Positions 38,853 to 47,728 of a stretch of DNA of 64,000 bases are shown here, piece after piece. The translations under genes and the position numbers were made by a program. The stretch is from Actinacidiphila acidipaludis (GTDB lineage Bacteria > Actinomycetota > Actinomycetes > Streptomycetales > Streptomycetaceae): the NCBI RefSeq assembly GCF_019890725.1, contig NZ_JAINZZ010000031.1, positions 1-64,000 on the forward strand, in the 5' to 3' direction. Position 1 is the first letter of the stretch. Every line of letters begins with the position of its first letter. A model generated the notes under the pieces. It worked only from the letters and a program-made list of their open reading frames with translations, was not told where the DNA came from and searched no databases.

Positions 38853-39948
38853 ACCGCTTGACGGCGCGGGTCCGTTCTCCGAAAGAGAACGGGCCCGCGC
38901 CGTTCGCGTGGTGCGGGGTCGCCGCGGGCGTGCTCCGGCCCGCGGGCTCGTCCACGGGAGCCGTGCGGCTCCCGGTCCCGGGCCCGAGAAGGACGACGCC
39001 CAGCGTCACCACGGCGATCAGCCCGGTCAGCGCGTACGCCCCGAGCGTGCGCTGCCGCGCCCCGCGCTCACCGGCGTCCCGCACCGCGGCCGGGGACCGC
39101 GGCGGTTCCGGCTCGCCGTCGAGCAGCGCGCCCAGCCGTTCCGACAGCGGTTCGCCCGGTTCGGGCACCGCGGCCGCCAGCGCCTCCCGCGCATGCGTGA
39201 TGCGCGCGGCCGCCGCGACCGTGCTCGCCTCCACCTCGGCGGCCGCCTCGGGCAGGTCGAGGCCCAGCCCGTCGTAGAGCAGCACCACGCGGCGGTAGGC
39301 GGGCGGCAGATCGAGCAGCGCCGCCTCCAGCGGTTCCTCGGGCTTGCGGGGCTGCGGGCGGTGGCCGGCCCCCGGCAACCAGCGCTGCCAGGGCGCCAGC
39401 GCGTACTCGTACGCCGCCGCGCGCACCCAGCCCACCGGGTCGCTGTCCCGCGCCACCTCGGGCCACCGCTGCCAGGCCTGGCCGAACGCGTGCAGCACGG
39501 TGTGGCGGGAGAAGACGGGGTCGCCGGTGAGCAGCTCCACCTGGCGGAGCAGCGGGCCGGCGCTGCGGATGTAGAGCGCGTCGAACGCGGCTTCCGGGCC
39601 GTGGGGGAGTCCGGAGGACCGCTCCTCCTGACGCGACCGCTCAGGCCGCTCGGGCCGCGCAGACCGCTCAGGCCGCTCGGGCCGCGCAGACCGCTCCGGC
39701 TGCTCGGACCGCTCGCCCTGCCGGGCGTCCCCGGCATGCCGCTCCTGCCGGGAGCTCTCCGCCGGCACCGCGCTCGCCGCGGCCGGACGATACGTCGTCC
39801 CCCCGGGCCGCACCCGCGCACCGGCCGGCGCTGCGGCAGGTGCCGCAGGTGGGGGAGGTGCCGTGGACGGGACGGGAGGGGCGGCCGGCGGGGCCTTGAC
39901 CGGGGCTCCGCCACCACCTCCCTTGGGCGGGTTCTTCCGGGGGCTCAC
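38851..39948 (-). CDS. ECF-sigma-like protein with C-terminal membrane anchor
   Basis: 365 residues from GTG 39948. A Pro/Ala-rich N-terminus and a charged repeat (ARPERPERS twice) lead to a sigma-like region 2 (FDALYIRSAGPLLRQVELL, about residues 122-165) and region 4 (LLDLPPAYRRVVLLYDGLGL, then EVEASTVAAAARITHAREAL). A single hydrophobic span (YALTGLIAVVTLGVVLL) follows and a short outside tail. Region 2 lacks the usual acidic/aromatic promoter-melting signature, so it may be a degenerate sigma factor or regulator tethered to the membrane. The last codons overlap the sucCD terminator. I do not know a characterised homologue. Confidence 0.72.
   Translation of the reverse strand: MSPRKNPPKGGGGGAPVKAPPAAPPVPSTAPPPPAAPAAAPAGARVRPGGTTYRPAAASAVPAESSRQERHAGDARQGERSEQPERSARPERPERSARPERPERSRQEERSSGLPHGPEAAFDALYIRSAGPLLRQVELLTGDPVFSRHTVLHAFGQAWQRWPEVARDSDPVGWVRAAAYEYALAPWQRWLPGAGHRPQPRKPEEPLEAALLDLPPAYRRVVLLYDGLGLDLPEAAAEVEASTVAAAARITHAREALAAAVPEPGEPLSERLGALLDGEPEPPRSPAAVRDAGERGARQRTLGAYALTGLIAVVTLGVVLLGPGTGSRTAPVDEPAGRSTPAATPHHANGAGPFSFGERTRAVKR
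38863..38901. terminator. Strong hairpin inside the last codons of the convergent gene
   Basis: The 17-base arm 38863-38879 pairs with 38885-38901 with one G-T pair and the loop CGAAA. It would terminate sucCD, but it also encodes the final residues (FGERTRAV) of the reverse-strand gene. Confidence 0.75.
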
Positions 39949-40047
39949 CGCGGAGCTCCGTCAGCACGGCGCGGGCGCGCGGCGGTCGGAGTGTCCGATG
40001 GTCTGAAAAAAAGACACATAACGCTCATGCTGGGCGACACGGCGACC

Positions 40048-40070
40048 TTTCGCCCGCTGCTCGGGCGAAA
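40048..40070. promoter_or_regulatory. Perfect 9-bp inverted repeat upstream of the DUF6350 gene
   Basis: TTTCGCCCG (40048-40056) and CGGGCGAAA (40062-40070), loop 5, in the divergent region between the sigma-like gene and the DUF6350 gene. It could be an operator or an mRNA hairpin; its position just before a start codon favours an operator or leader structure over a terminator. Confidence 0.45.
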
Positions 40071-40097
40071 CGGGTGTTCTTGGCAGCATGGGACGCT

Positions 40098-41612
40098 GTG
40101 ACACATTTCACCGACCCTCCCCAGGCCCCTGCCGCACGCCCCGAGCCGCACGCCCGCTGGGCCGCGGAACGGGTGTCCGCGCTCGCCTCGGGCGTCATCG
40201 CCGCCGGCCTCGGCCTCGGCGTGCCGGCCGTGGCCGTCCTGCTGCTCTGGGTCGGCTCGCCCTACCCGGACAACGGGGTCGACGGGGCGCTCCACCTGAC
40301 CGCCGGCCTGTGGCTGCTGTCCCAGGGCGCCGACCTCGTCCGCACCGGCACGATCTCCGGCGAGCCCACGCCCGTCGCCCTCGCTCCGCTGCTGCTCAGC
40401 GCGGTCCCGGCGTGGCTGCTGTACCGGGGCACGGCCGCGGCGGTCTCGGGGGAACGGGGCGAGGGCGACGGCGACGAGGACGCCACCGGCCATGACGCCC
40501 GCCACGACGCCCGCCATGACGCCGGCCGCGGTTCCGGCTCCGAGCCGGGGGCCGGCGTGCACAGGGCCGCCGTCGTCGGCGGCTGGGTTCTGACGGGGTA
40601 CCTCGCGGTGGCCGCGGTCACCGTCGCCTACGCGGTGAGCGGCCCGATCCGGGTCGCCCCGCTCACCGCGCTCTACGTGCCGCTGTTCGCGGCGGCGGCC
40701 GTCGCGTGCGGGGCCTGGTCGGGGTGCGGGAAGCCGGCCCCGGCCGACTGGCTCCCGCTGCCGCGCCGGTACGGCGAGGATGTCGCGAGTGCGCTGCGGT
40801 CCGCGGCGATCGGCTGTGTCGTGCTGGTGGGCGGCGGCGCGCTGGTCGGCGGTGCGGCGCTGGTCCTGCACGGAGGCGCCGTCGCGCGGTCGTACGGCCG
40901 GCTCAGCGGGCCCGACGCCGGGCGGATCGCGGTCCTGCTGCTGGCCGCGCTGCTGATTCCGAACCTGGCGGTGTGGGCGGCGTCGTACGCGCTGGGCGTC
41001 GGGTTCTGCGTCGGCGCGGGCAGTGTGGTGGCCCCGGCGGGGGCGTCGGGATACCCGCTTCTGCCGTCCTTCCCGCTGCTCGCGGCGCTGCCCGGGACCG
41101 GGGGAGCGGGGGTGCTGGGCTGGGCCACGCTGGTGGTGCCCGCGCTGGCCGCGGGTGCGGTGGCCTGGTGGGTGGGCGGGTCCGGGCTGGGCGCGGGGCG
41201 CACGGTACGGGTCGCCTGCGGGGCGGCGCTCTTCCACGGGGTGGGGTTCGCGGTGGCCGCGGCATGGGCGGGGGGTGCGCTGGGGAACGACGTGCTCGCC
41301 ACGTTCGGGCCGATGTGGTGGCGCGCCGGGGCCGCGGCCGCGGGGTGGGTTCTGGTGATCGCCGTGCCCGGGTCGCTTCTCGTGCGCCGGCAGCTGGGCC
41401 ACCCCGCGCGGCCCGTAAGTGCCCGCGTCCCGCGCCCGTCGCGGCGCCCCCGGATGCCCCGCCTCCCGCACATCCCACGTCCGACCTTCCGCCGGGCCGC
41501 GGTCTCGCCTCCCCCTGCGCCGGTACCGCCCCCCGTCGCCGACCCCCTCCCCTGGCCGACCCCGCCACCTTTCCCCCCGCCCCTGCCGCCCACCCCGCCC
41601 TCGCACTCCTGA
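40098..41612 (+). CDS. DUF6350 polytopic membrane protein
   Basis: 504 residues with about ten membrane spans, a His/Asp/Ala-rich loop (RHDARHDAGRG, about residues 134-145) and a Pro-rich cytoplasmic C-terminus (last ~70 residues). It fits the DUF6350 family, sometimes labelled a cell-division (PerM-like) protein without experiment. I chose GTG 40098 (VTHFTD); GTG 40074 would add eight residues. It lies upstream of purNH in the usual Streptomyces order. Confidence 0.75.
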   Translation: MTHFTDPPQAPAARPEPHARWAAERVSALASGVIAAGLGLGVPAVAVLLLWVGSPYPDNGVDGALHLTAGLWLLSQGADLVRTGTISGEPTPVALAPLLLSAVPAWLLYRGTAAAVSGERGEGDGDEDATGHDARHDARHDAGRGSGSEPGAGVHRAAVVGGWVLTGYLAVAAVTVAYAVSGPIRVAPLTALYVPLFAAAAVACGAWSGCGKPAPADWLPLPRRYGEDVASALRSAAIGCVVLVGGGALVGGAALVLHGGAVARSYGRLSGPDAGRIAVLLLAALLIPNLAVWAASYALGVGFCVGAGSVVAPAGASGYPLLPSFPLLAALPGTGGAGVLGWATLVVPALAAGAVAWWVGGSGLGAGRTVRVACGAALFHGVGFAVAAAWAGGALGNDVLATFGPMWWRAGAAAAGWVLVIAVPGSLLVRRQLGHPARPVSARVPRPSRRPRMPRLPHIPRPTFRRAAVSPPPAPVPPPVADPLPWPTPPPFPPPLPPTPPSHS

Positions 41613-41805
41613 GGACGCGCTGCCGGTGGCGTGCCCGGGCCGGAGAACCGGCTGCCGGCCGGTGGTCCGGGGCGGATTGCCCCTCGGGGGCGGTCGCCTG
41701 GGTGCGACGCCGCCGTGGTTGGTCGCGCCGGGGCACTCCCGGGCCAAGCCGGGGACCCCACGCCCCTACGGATTGCGTCAGGCGCCCGCCCGGCAGCCCC
41801 CGCCT
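41613..41805. other. Intergenic space between converging genes
   Basis: No gene is visible. GC-rich sequence with a weak repeat of GCCAAGCCGGGGACCCC-like blocks leads into the 44-bp repeat array at 41806-41981. Confidence 0.35.
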
Positions 41806-41981
41806 GGGGATCGGCGTGGGCAGCTCATGGCGTGGGGCCACCCGGCCCGGGGAGCAAGTTCGGGCTGCTCATGTCGCGGTGCCACCCCGTCCAGGGACCA
41901 AGCTCAGGCAGTTCGTGCCGTAGGGCCACTTCGCCCCGGGGATCGGCTCGGGCAGCTCATCCCGCAGGGCCGCCCCGGGCA
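41806..41981. repeat. Four degenerate ~44-bp tandem repeats
   Basis: Units at 41806-41848, 41849-41893, 41894-41937 and 41938-41981 begin GGGGA(T/G)C and share GGGCAGCTCAT..CG..GGGCCAC. They abut directly, without unique spacers, and the array ends 4 bases before the stop of the reverse-strand gene. Confidence 0.75.
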
Positions 41982-41985
41982 GGGG

Positions 41986-42861
41986 CTACTGGCGGAAAGC
42001 GGGGAGGTCGCGGACGGGCGACGGCAGAAGCTTGGTGCACGCGTGCGCCGCCGGCTGCGTCAACGCATCCGCCTTGCACGTGTAGTAGTCCCGGTACGCC
42101 AGCTGGAACCCGTACGTCGCGCCGACGATCGCCAGCGCCACCGCGCTGGTGACGACACCGGTCCACGCGGCCGTGAGGAACGACCGCTGGGCGTCGGGGC
42201 CCGGCGGAGGCGGTGTGGGCCGCGGCGTCTGCGAGGACGCGGCCAGCGCCGCGGCGGCGGCCGCGCGCGCCTCGGCGCGGTCCTCCGGGGACATCCGCAG
42301 CGCACTGATCCCCCAGTAGAGGGCCAGCGCGCCCAGCAGCAGGCCGATCGCCGTCCACCCGAGCAGCGCGAAGATCATGCCCCAGCCGCCGCACACCAGC
42401 GCGTAGCGCGACCGCCGGTGCGCCGGGTCGGTGGGGTCGAACCGCGGGCCGGTGCCCTGCGGTCCGGTCGGTCCCTGGTTCTGCGGGCGCTGGGCGAACG
42501 GGTCGGGCCGTCCGGACTGCGGCTGCCGGCTGCTCCACTGGCTGCCCCACACCGGGGGCGGCGGAGGCGGCGGCCCGTCCTGCGAACCGTCGGACCCCCC
42601 GGAGTTCCCGGGCCTGCCGCCCGAGCCCCCCGAACCGCCAGGACCGCCCGATCCGTCAGAGCCTCCGGACCCGCCGGATCCCCCGCGTTCCCGCCCGTCG
42701 CCGCCCTCGCCGGCCCCCTGGGGGCCTTCCGGCTGCCGCGGCTGCCAGGGCCGGTCCGGGGCCCCCGCGGGCGGGGGCGCGAACGGGTTGTTCCGCTGAT
42801 CGCCCTCAGGCGCGCGCAGCACGATGCGCATACGGCCGCTGCTCATGATGTGATGCGCCAT
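41986..42861 (-). CDS. Gly/Pro-rich membrane protein of unknown function
   Basis: 291 residues. The N-terminal ~150 are low complexity: a Gly/Ser/Asp-rich run, a stretch of seven prolines and Gln/Arg/Pro-rich sequence. Three membrane segments follow (two adjacent near residues 165-205, one near 245-265). A short C-terminus with two cysteines (YYTCKAD, AHACTK) may form an external disulfide. I do not recognise a family. The start is uncertain: ATG 42861 abuts AAGGGG, while ATG 42846 or 42831 would shorten it. Its 3' side carries the four 44-bp repeats. Confidence 0.68.
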   Translation of the reverse strand: MAHHIMSSGRMRIVLRAPEGDQRNNPFAPPPAGAPDRPWQPRQPEGPQGAGEGGDGRERGGSGGSGGSDGSGGPGGSGGSGGRPGNSGGSDGSQDGPPPPPPPVWGSQWSSRQPQSGRPDPFAQRPQNQGPTGPQGTGPRFDPTDPAHRRSRYALVCGGWGMIFALLGWTAIGLLLGALALYWGISALRMSPEDRAEARAAAAAALAASSQTPRPTPPPPGPDAQRSFLTAAWTGVVTSAVALAIVGATYGFQLAYRDYYTCKADALTQPAAHACTKLLPSPVRDLPAFRQ

Positions 42862-42980
42862 CCCCTTGGGCTCGACTCCTCCGGTCAGTGGACGCCCCCG
42901 TCCGAACTCCCATTCTCCGCCAGACGCTACCGTCCGCGCGCTCCCCCGTCCCGCGGGGGCCGTCCGAAGTGCCGGTATCG

Positions 42981-43008
42981 TTGCTGACGGTCGGCGGCCT
43001 CGTAGGGT
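42981..43008 (+). promoter_or_regulatory. purNH promoter
   Basis: TTGCTG (42981-42986), 16 bases, TAGGGT (43003-43008). The transcript would have a leader of ~65 bases. A second -10-like TACGAT is at 43038-43043. Confidence 0.5.
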
Positions 43009-43080
43009 TCCCCGGAATTCGATCGGCCACCGCATCGTACGATCATCCAATACGCACCACCTAAAAGGGAGCCCCCGCCA

Positions 43081-43740
43081 GTGGCCGCCCGCACCCCCGC
43101 TCGCTCTGACCGCGCCGCTGACCCGGACCGGACCGCACGCCTGGTGGTCCTCGTCTCCGGGTCCGGCACCAACCTGCAGGCGCTGATCGACGCGATCGAC
43201 GCCGACCCGGACTACGGGGCCCGGATCGTCGCGGTCGGCGCCGACCGCGACGGCATCGCCGGACTGGAGCGGGCCGAGCGCGCCGGCCTGCCCACCTTCG
43301 TGGTGCGGGTCAAGGACCACCAGGACCGCGCGTCGTGGGACGAGGCGCTGGCGCGGGCCACCGCCGCGTACGAGCCCGACCTCGTGGTCTCCGCGGGGTT
43401 CATGAAGATCGTCGGCAAGGCGTTCCTCGCCCGCTTCGGGGGGCGGCTCGTGAACACGCACCCCGCGCTGCTGCCGAGTTTCCCCGGTGCCCACGGTGTG
43501 CGCGACGCGCTCGCGTACGGCGTGAAGGTCACCGGCTGCACCGTCCACTTCGTCGACGACGGCGTCGACAGCGGCCCGGTCATCGCGCAGAGCGTGGTCG
43601 AGGTCCGCCAGGACGACACGGAGGACGCGCTCCACGAGCGCATCAAGGACGTCGAGCGGCGACTGCTCGTCGACGTCGTAGGGCGGCTGTCGCGCGACGG
43701 CTACCGCATCGAAGGACGAAAGGTACGGATCCCGGCATGA
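43081..43740 (+). CDS. purN: Phosphoribosylglycinamide formyltransferase 1
   Basis: 219 residues. It transfers formyl from 10-formyl-THF to GAR in purine synthesis. Visible motifs: VLVSGSGTNLQAL, the catalytic NTHPALLPSFPGAHG (Asn and His) and the Asp in VDDGVDSGPVI. GTG 43081 follows AAAAGGGAG. The stop overlaps the purH start by four bases (ATGA), and folD, which supplies its cofactor precursor, lies 1.1 kb beyond purH. Confidence 0.97.
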   Translation: MAARTPARSDRAADPDRTARLVVLVSGSGTNLQALIDAIDADPDYGARIVAVGADRDGIAGLERAERAGLPTFVVRVKDHQDRASWDEALARATAAYEPDLVVSAGFMKIVGKAFLARFGGRLVNTHPALLPSFPGAHGVRDALAYGVKVTGCTVHFVDDGVDSGPVIAQSVVEVRQDDTEDALHERIKDVERRLLVDVVGRLSRDGYRIEGRKVRIPA

Positions 43741-45323
43741 GCGCCGACGTCACCACCACCCCCGGCACGCAGACCAAGCGGCCCTTCCGCCGCGCGCTGA
43801 TCAGTGTGTACGACAAGACCGGCCTGGAGGAGCTGGCCCGCGGCCTGCACGCGGCGGGCGTCGAGCTGGTGTCGACCGGGTCGACCGCGGCACGCATCGC
43901 CGCGGCCGGGGTGCCGGTCACCCCGGTCGAGGAGCTGACCGGCTTCCCCGAGTGCCTGGACGGTCGGGTCAAGACGCTGCACCCCAAGGTGCACGCCGGC
44001 ATCCTCGCCGACCTGCGGCTCGCCGACCACCGCCAGCAGCTCGCCGACCTCCAGGTGCAGCCGTTCGAGCTCGTCGTGGTGAACCTGTACCCGTTCAAGG
44101 AGACCGTCGCCTCGGGCGCGAGCGACGACGAGTGCGTCGAGCAGATCGACATCGGCGGTCCGTCGATGGTGCGCGGCGCGGCGAAGAACCACCCGTCGGT
44201 CGCGGTGGTCACCAGCCCCGAGCGCTACGCGGACGTGCTGGCCGCCGTGCAGGACGGCGGGTTCGACCTGGCGACCCGCAAGCGGCTGGCCGCCGAGGCG
44301 TTCCGGCACACCGCCGCGTACGACGTGGCCGTGGCCTCCTGGTTCGCCGACGGCTACGCGGCGGACGGCGACAGCGGCTTCCCGGAGTTCACCGGTGCGA
44401 CCTACCGGCGCAAGAACACCCTGCGCTACGGGGAGAACCCGCACCAGGGCGCCGCGCTCTACACCGACGGCTCGGGCGGCGGCCTGGCCGAGGCGGAGCA
44501 GCTGCACGGCAAGGAGATGTCGTACAACAACTACGTGGACACCGAGTCCGCGCGCCGTGCCGCCTACGACCACGACGACCCGTGCGTGGCGATCATCAAG
44601 CACGCCAACCCGTGCGGGATCGCGGTCGGCGCCGACGTCGCCGAGGCGCACCGCAAGGCGCACGCCTGCGACCCGACGTCCGCGTTCGGCGGCGTCATCG
44701 CGGTGAACCGGCCGGTGTCGGTGGCCATGGCCGAGCAGGTCGCGGACATCTTCACCGAGGTCATCGTGGCCCCCGGGTACGAGGACGGCGCGGTCGAGGT
44801 GCTGGCCCGCAAGAAGAACATCCGGGTGCTGCGCTGCCCCGAGGCGCCGGCCGCGGTCACCGAGCAGCGGCCGATCGAGGGCGGGCTGCTGGTCCAGGTC
44901 AAGGACCGGCTGCAGGCCGCCGGCGACGACCCGGCGACCTGGACGCTGGCCACCGGCGAGGCGCTGTCCGCGGAGGACCTGGCCGAGCTGGCGTTCGCCT
45001 GGCGGGCGTGCCGCGCGGTGAAGTCCAACGCGATCCTGCTGGCGAAGGACGGCGCGAGCGTCGGCGTCGGCATGGGCCAGGTGAACCGGGTGGACTCCGC
45101 ACGGCTGGCGGTCGCCCGGGCAGGCGCCGAGCGGGCGGCGGGCTCCTACGCCGCGTCCGACGCGTTCTTCCCGTTCCCCGACGGCTTCGAGGTGCTCGCC
45201 GAGGCGGGCGTCAAGGCCGTGGTGCAGCCGGGCGGTTCGGTCCGCGACGAGCTGGTGGTCGAGGCGGCGCAGAAGGCCGGCGTGACGATGTACTTCACGG
45301 GCACCCGCCACTTCTTCCACTGA
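43737..45323 (+). CDS. purH: Bifunctional AICAR transformylase / IMP cyclohydrolase
   Basis: 528 residues catalysing the last two steps to IMP. The N-terminal MGS-like cyclohydrolase starts RRALISVYDKTGLEELARGL and includes LDGRVKTLHPKVH. The C-terminal transformylase shows RYGENPHQGAALY, the catalytic KHANPCG and SNAILLAKDGASVG. ATG 43737 overlaps the purN stop, so the pair is translationally coupled. Two strong hairpins end the operon. Confidence 0.98.
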   Translation: MSADVTTTPGTQTKRPFRRALISVYDKTGLEELARGLHAAGVELVSTGSTAARIAAAGVPVTPVEELTGFPECLDGRVKTLHPKVHAGILADLRLADHRQQLADLQVQPFELVVVNLYPFKETVASGASDDECVEQIDIGGPSMVRGAAKNHPSVAVVTSPERYADVLAAVQDGGFDLATRKRLAAEAFRHTAAYDVAVASWFADGYAADGDSGFPEFTGATYRRKNTLRYGENPHQGAALYTDGSGGGLAEAEQLHGKEMSYNNYVDTESARRAAYDHDDPCVAIIKHANPCGIAVGADVAEAHRKAHACDPTSAFGGVIAVNRPVSVAMAEQVADIFTEVIVAPGYEDGAVEVLARKKNIRVLRCPEAPAAVTEQRPIEGGLLVQVKDRLQAAGDDPATWTLATGEALSAEDLAELAFAWRACRAVKSNAILLAKDGASVGVGMGQVNRVDSARLAVARAGAERAAGSYAASDAFFPFPDGFEVLAEAGVKAVVQPGGSVRDELVVEAAQKAGVTMYFTGTRHFFH

Positions 45324-45329
45324 CGCTTG

Positions 45330-45350
45330 CGGGCCGCGCTCCGCGGCCCG
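45330..45350 (+). terminator. First purNH terminator hairpin
   Basis: CGGGCCGCG pairs with CGCGGCCCG over a 3-base loop, 6 bases after the purH stop. Confidence 0.65.
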
Positions 45351-45395
45351 ACCGGTCCCTGGGCGGTGAGCCCCCGGGGCCGGCCCCGCGCACCA

Positions 45396-45443
45396 ACGGC
45401 CGGCGGCCGCGCCCTCCTCGTCGAGGGCGCGGCCGCCGGCCGT
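45396..45443. terminator. 21-bp perfect hairpin between purH and the RDD gene
   Basis: 45396-45416 pairs perfectly with 45423-45443 around the loop CTCGTC. No T-run. It lies between converging genes and can act in both directions. Confidence 0.75.
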
Positions 45444-45510
45444 CGTGTCGTCCCGGGCCGCACGGACCCCGCACGGGCCCGCGCGGGCCGGGTGTGGACC
45501 TCCGGACCGT

Positions 45511-46266
45511 CTAGTTGGGGTCCCTGATGACCACGGTGTGCACGCACTTGTCGGCGAACGTCTGCTTCTTGGCGTCCCACAGCGGCCACAGGTACCCCAG
45601 ACCGCAGGCCAGCGAGTCGAGGACGTGCAGCAGGCGGCGGCCGAAGGCCAGACCGAAACCGAGCGACGATCCGTCGTGCTCGCGCAGCAGCCGGATGCCG
45701 ACGATGCGCTTGCCGGGGGTCTGGCCGGTGCTGCCCTCGCGGTAGCAGAGGAACAGGGTGGCGGCCAGCATGAGCACGCCGCCGATCACCATCAGCGTGA
45801 TGGAGCTGCCCGGTACCTTCGGCGTCGGGCAGCTGTCGCGCGGGATGTTCACCTTGTCGCAGTCCCGCCAGCGGTCGGCCACCTTCACCGAGAACCGCAG
45901 GTACCCCGCCATGAACAGGCCGTAGGGGACGAGCATGACCATCAGGCCGTCCAGCAGCACCGCGCCCAGCCGGGCGCCCCAGCTCGCCAGCGCGGGCATG
46001 CCCTGCGGCGCCATCGGGTAGGGCGGCCGGCCGCCGTAGGGCTGCCCGCCGTAGGGCTGCGCGCCGTACGGCTGACCCCCGTACGGCTGGCCCCCGTACG
46101 GCTGCTGGTAGCCGCCCTGCTGCGGGAAGGACGGGTACGCGCCCGGACCCGGCTGCCCGTACGGACCGGACTGCGGGTAGGCGGGCGGCTGCTGCTGGGG
46201 ATGGTCGTACGGCGGCTGCGGCTGCGGCTCGCCGTAGGGACTGGCGGGGCCGGGAGGCTGACTCAC
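45511..46266 (-). CDS. RDD-family membrane protein with PYGGQ repeats
   Basis: 251 residues from GTG 46266. The first ~100 residues are Pro/Gln/Tyr/Gly-rich with five QPYGG(Q/A/R) units. The RDD domain then starts with GARLGAVLLDGLMVMLVPYG (Arg-Asp in the first span) and continues through RDSCPTPKVPG, GQTPGKRIVGIRLL and FGRRLLHVLDSLACGLGYLW. RDD proteins are membrane proteins, some proposed as ion or Na+/H+ transporters. It diverges from folD and converges on purH. Confidence 0.86.
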   Translation of the reverse strand: MSQPPGPASPYGEPQPQPPYDHPQQQPPAYPQSGPYGQPGPGAYPSFPQQGGYQQPYGGQPYGGQPYGAQPYGGQPYGGRPPYPMAPQGMPALASWGARLGAVLLDGLMVMLVPYGLFMAGYLRFSVKVADRWRDCDKVNIPRDSCPTPKVPGSSITLMVIGGVLMLAATLFLCYREGSTGQTPGKRIVGIRLLREHDGSSLGFGLAFGRRLLHVLDSLACGLGYLWPLWDAKKQTFADKCVHTVVIRDPN

Positions 46267-46434
46267 GTGCGCGATCCTTCGAGCGGAGAGGGGGACGGCG
46301 GCGGCTGGGCCGAGGGGGGACCGGCACATCGTGGAGCCGGTGCCGGGTGCCGCGCAAGGGACAAACCCGCCCGTTCCGCGGACCGGACGCCACCTGATTG
46401 GCCGCCCGCCGGGAGGATCCGCGAGTATGGGTCC

Positions 46435-47304
46435 ATGACCGCCCAGATTCTCGATGGCAAGGCCACGTCCGCCGCGATCAAGGCAGAGCTGACCGCGCGC
46501 GTCCAGGAGCTCAAGGCCCGGGGGATCACCCCCGGTCTCGGCACGCTGCTGGTCGGCGACGACCCGGGCAGCAAGTGGTACGTGGCAGGCAAGCACCGCG
46601 ACTGCGCCGAGGTCGGCATCGGTTCCATCCAGCGGGAACTGCCGGACACCGCCACGCAGGAGGAGATCGAGGCGGTCGTCCGCGAGCTGAACGCCGACCC
46701 CGCGTGCACCGGCTACATCGTCCAGCTCCCGCTGCCCAAGGGCATCGACACCAACCGGGTGCTGGAGCTGATGGACCCGGCCAAGGACGCCGACGGCCTG
46801 CACCCGATGAGCCTGGGCCGGCTGGTGCTGGGCGTGCCCGCGCCGCTGCCCTGCACCCCCAACGGGATCGTGGAGCTGCTGCGCCGCCACGGCGTGGAGA
46901 TCAACGGCGCGCACGTGGTGGTCGTCGGCCGCGGCATCACGGTGGGCCGGTCGATCGGGCTGCTGCTGACCCGCAAGTCGGAGAACGCGACGGTGACGCT
47001 GTGCCACACCGGCACGCGGGACCTGTCCGCGCAGCTCCGCCAGGCCGACATCGTGGTGGCCGCCGCGGGCGTGCCGCACATCATCAAGCCCGAGGACGTC
47101 AAGGCGGGCGCCGCGGTGCTGGACGTCGGCGTCAGCCGGGACGAGCACGGCAAGATCGTCGGCGACGTGCACCCGGGCGTGGCCGAGGTCGCCGGCTGGA
47201 TCTCGCCGAATCCGGGCGGCGTCGGCCCGATGACCCGGGCGATGCTGCTGCTGAACGTCGTAGAGGCGGCCGAGGCGGCCGAGGCGGCGGAACGTGTCGG
47301 CTGA
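46435..47304 (+). CDS. folD: Methylenetetrahydrofolate dehydrogenase / cyclohydrolase
   Basis: 289 residues. It makes 10-formyl-THF, the donor used by PurN and PurH. Motifs: the catalytic Y-x3-K in SKWYVAGKHRDC, QLPLPKGID, the NADP segment VVVGRGITVGRSIG and the C-terminal SPNPGGVGPMTRAML. GAGTAT six bases before ATG 46435 suggests a leaderless start; GGGAGG is too far away to be a normal RBS. The tail (EAAEAAEAAERVG) is a short Glu/Ala repeat that overlaps the next start. Confidence 0.96.
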   Translation: MTAQILDGKATSAAIKAELTARVQELKARGITPGLGTLLVGDDPGSKWYVAGKHRDCAEVGIGSIQRELPDTATQEEIEAVVRELNADPACTGYIVQLPLPKGIDTNRVLELMDPAKDADGLHPMSLGRLVLGVPAPLPCTPNGIVELLRRHGVEINGAHVVVVGRGITVGRSIGLLLTRKSENATVTLCHTGTRDLSAQLRQADIVVAAAGVPHIIKPEDVKAGAAVLDVGVSRDEHGKIVGDVHPGVAEVAGWISPNPGGVGPMTRAMLLLNVVEAAEAAEAAERVG

Positions 47305-47728
47305 GGAGGCGCGGCCGGAACCGGCGTGGCGGCACTCGCGGCGTGAGCCGGGCGGCCGCCCCGCTGTCACCCGTGGCACCGCGCGGCCCGAGGGCGGCGA
47401 CCGCGCGGCGAGCGGCGACGCCCCGGCTCCGGCCCGCCAGTGGCCGATCCTGCTGGTCATCGCGGGTACGGCGATCGGCCTGATCGTCACCGCGACCGGA
47501 GCGTTCCGGGCGGGCACCATCACCGTCGGGGTCTCGCTCCTGGTCGGGGCGGCGCTGCGCTGGGCGATGACGCGGGTGGGCATGCTGGCCGTGCGCAGCC
47601 GCTTCACCGACGTGATCACCTACGGCGTCCTGGGCCTGGGCATACTCATGCTGGCGCTGATGGCCCAGCCCGACCCGCTGATCCGCATCCCGTTCCTCGA
47701 GGACATCATCCACTTCAGCGTCCGCTGA
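47294..47728 (+). CDS. DUF3017 membrane protein
   Basis: 144 residues: a ~48-residue charged N-terminus, then three spans (ILLVIAGTAIGLIVTATGA, ITVGVSLLVGAALRWA, YGVLGLGILMLALMAQ). GTG 47294 overlaps the end of folD by 11 bases, so the two are cotranscribed and probably coupled, an arrangement typical for Streptomyces. Function unknown. Confidence 0.82.
   Translation: MSAEEARPEPAWRHSRREPGGRPAVTRGTARPEGGDRAASGDAPAPARQWPILLVIAGTAIGLIVTATGAFRAGTITVGVSLLVGAALRWAMTRVGMLAVRSRFTDVITYGVLGLGILMLALMAQPDPLIRIPFLEDIIHFSVR

Noticed and set aside
41806..41981. CRISPR array
   Set aside because: The four units abut without unique spacers and are degenerate; no cas gene is near.
43701..45320. Reverse frame of 539 codons opposite purH
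   Set aside because: Shadow of an unmistakable purH; no family resemblance.
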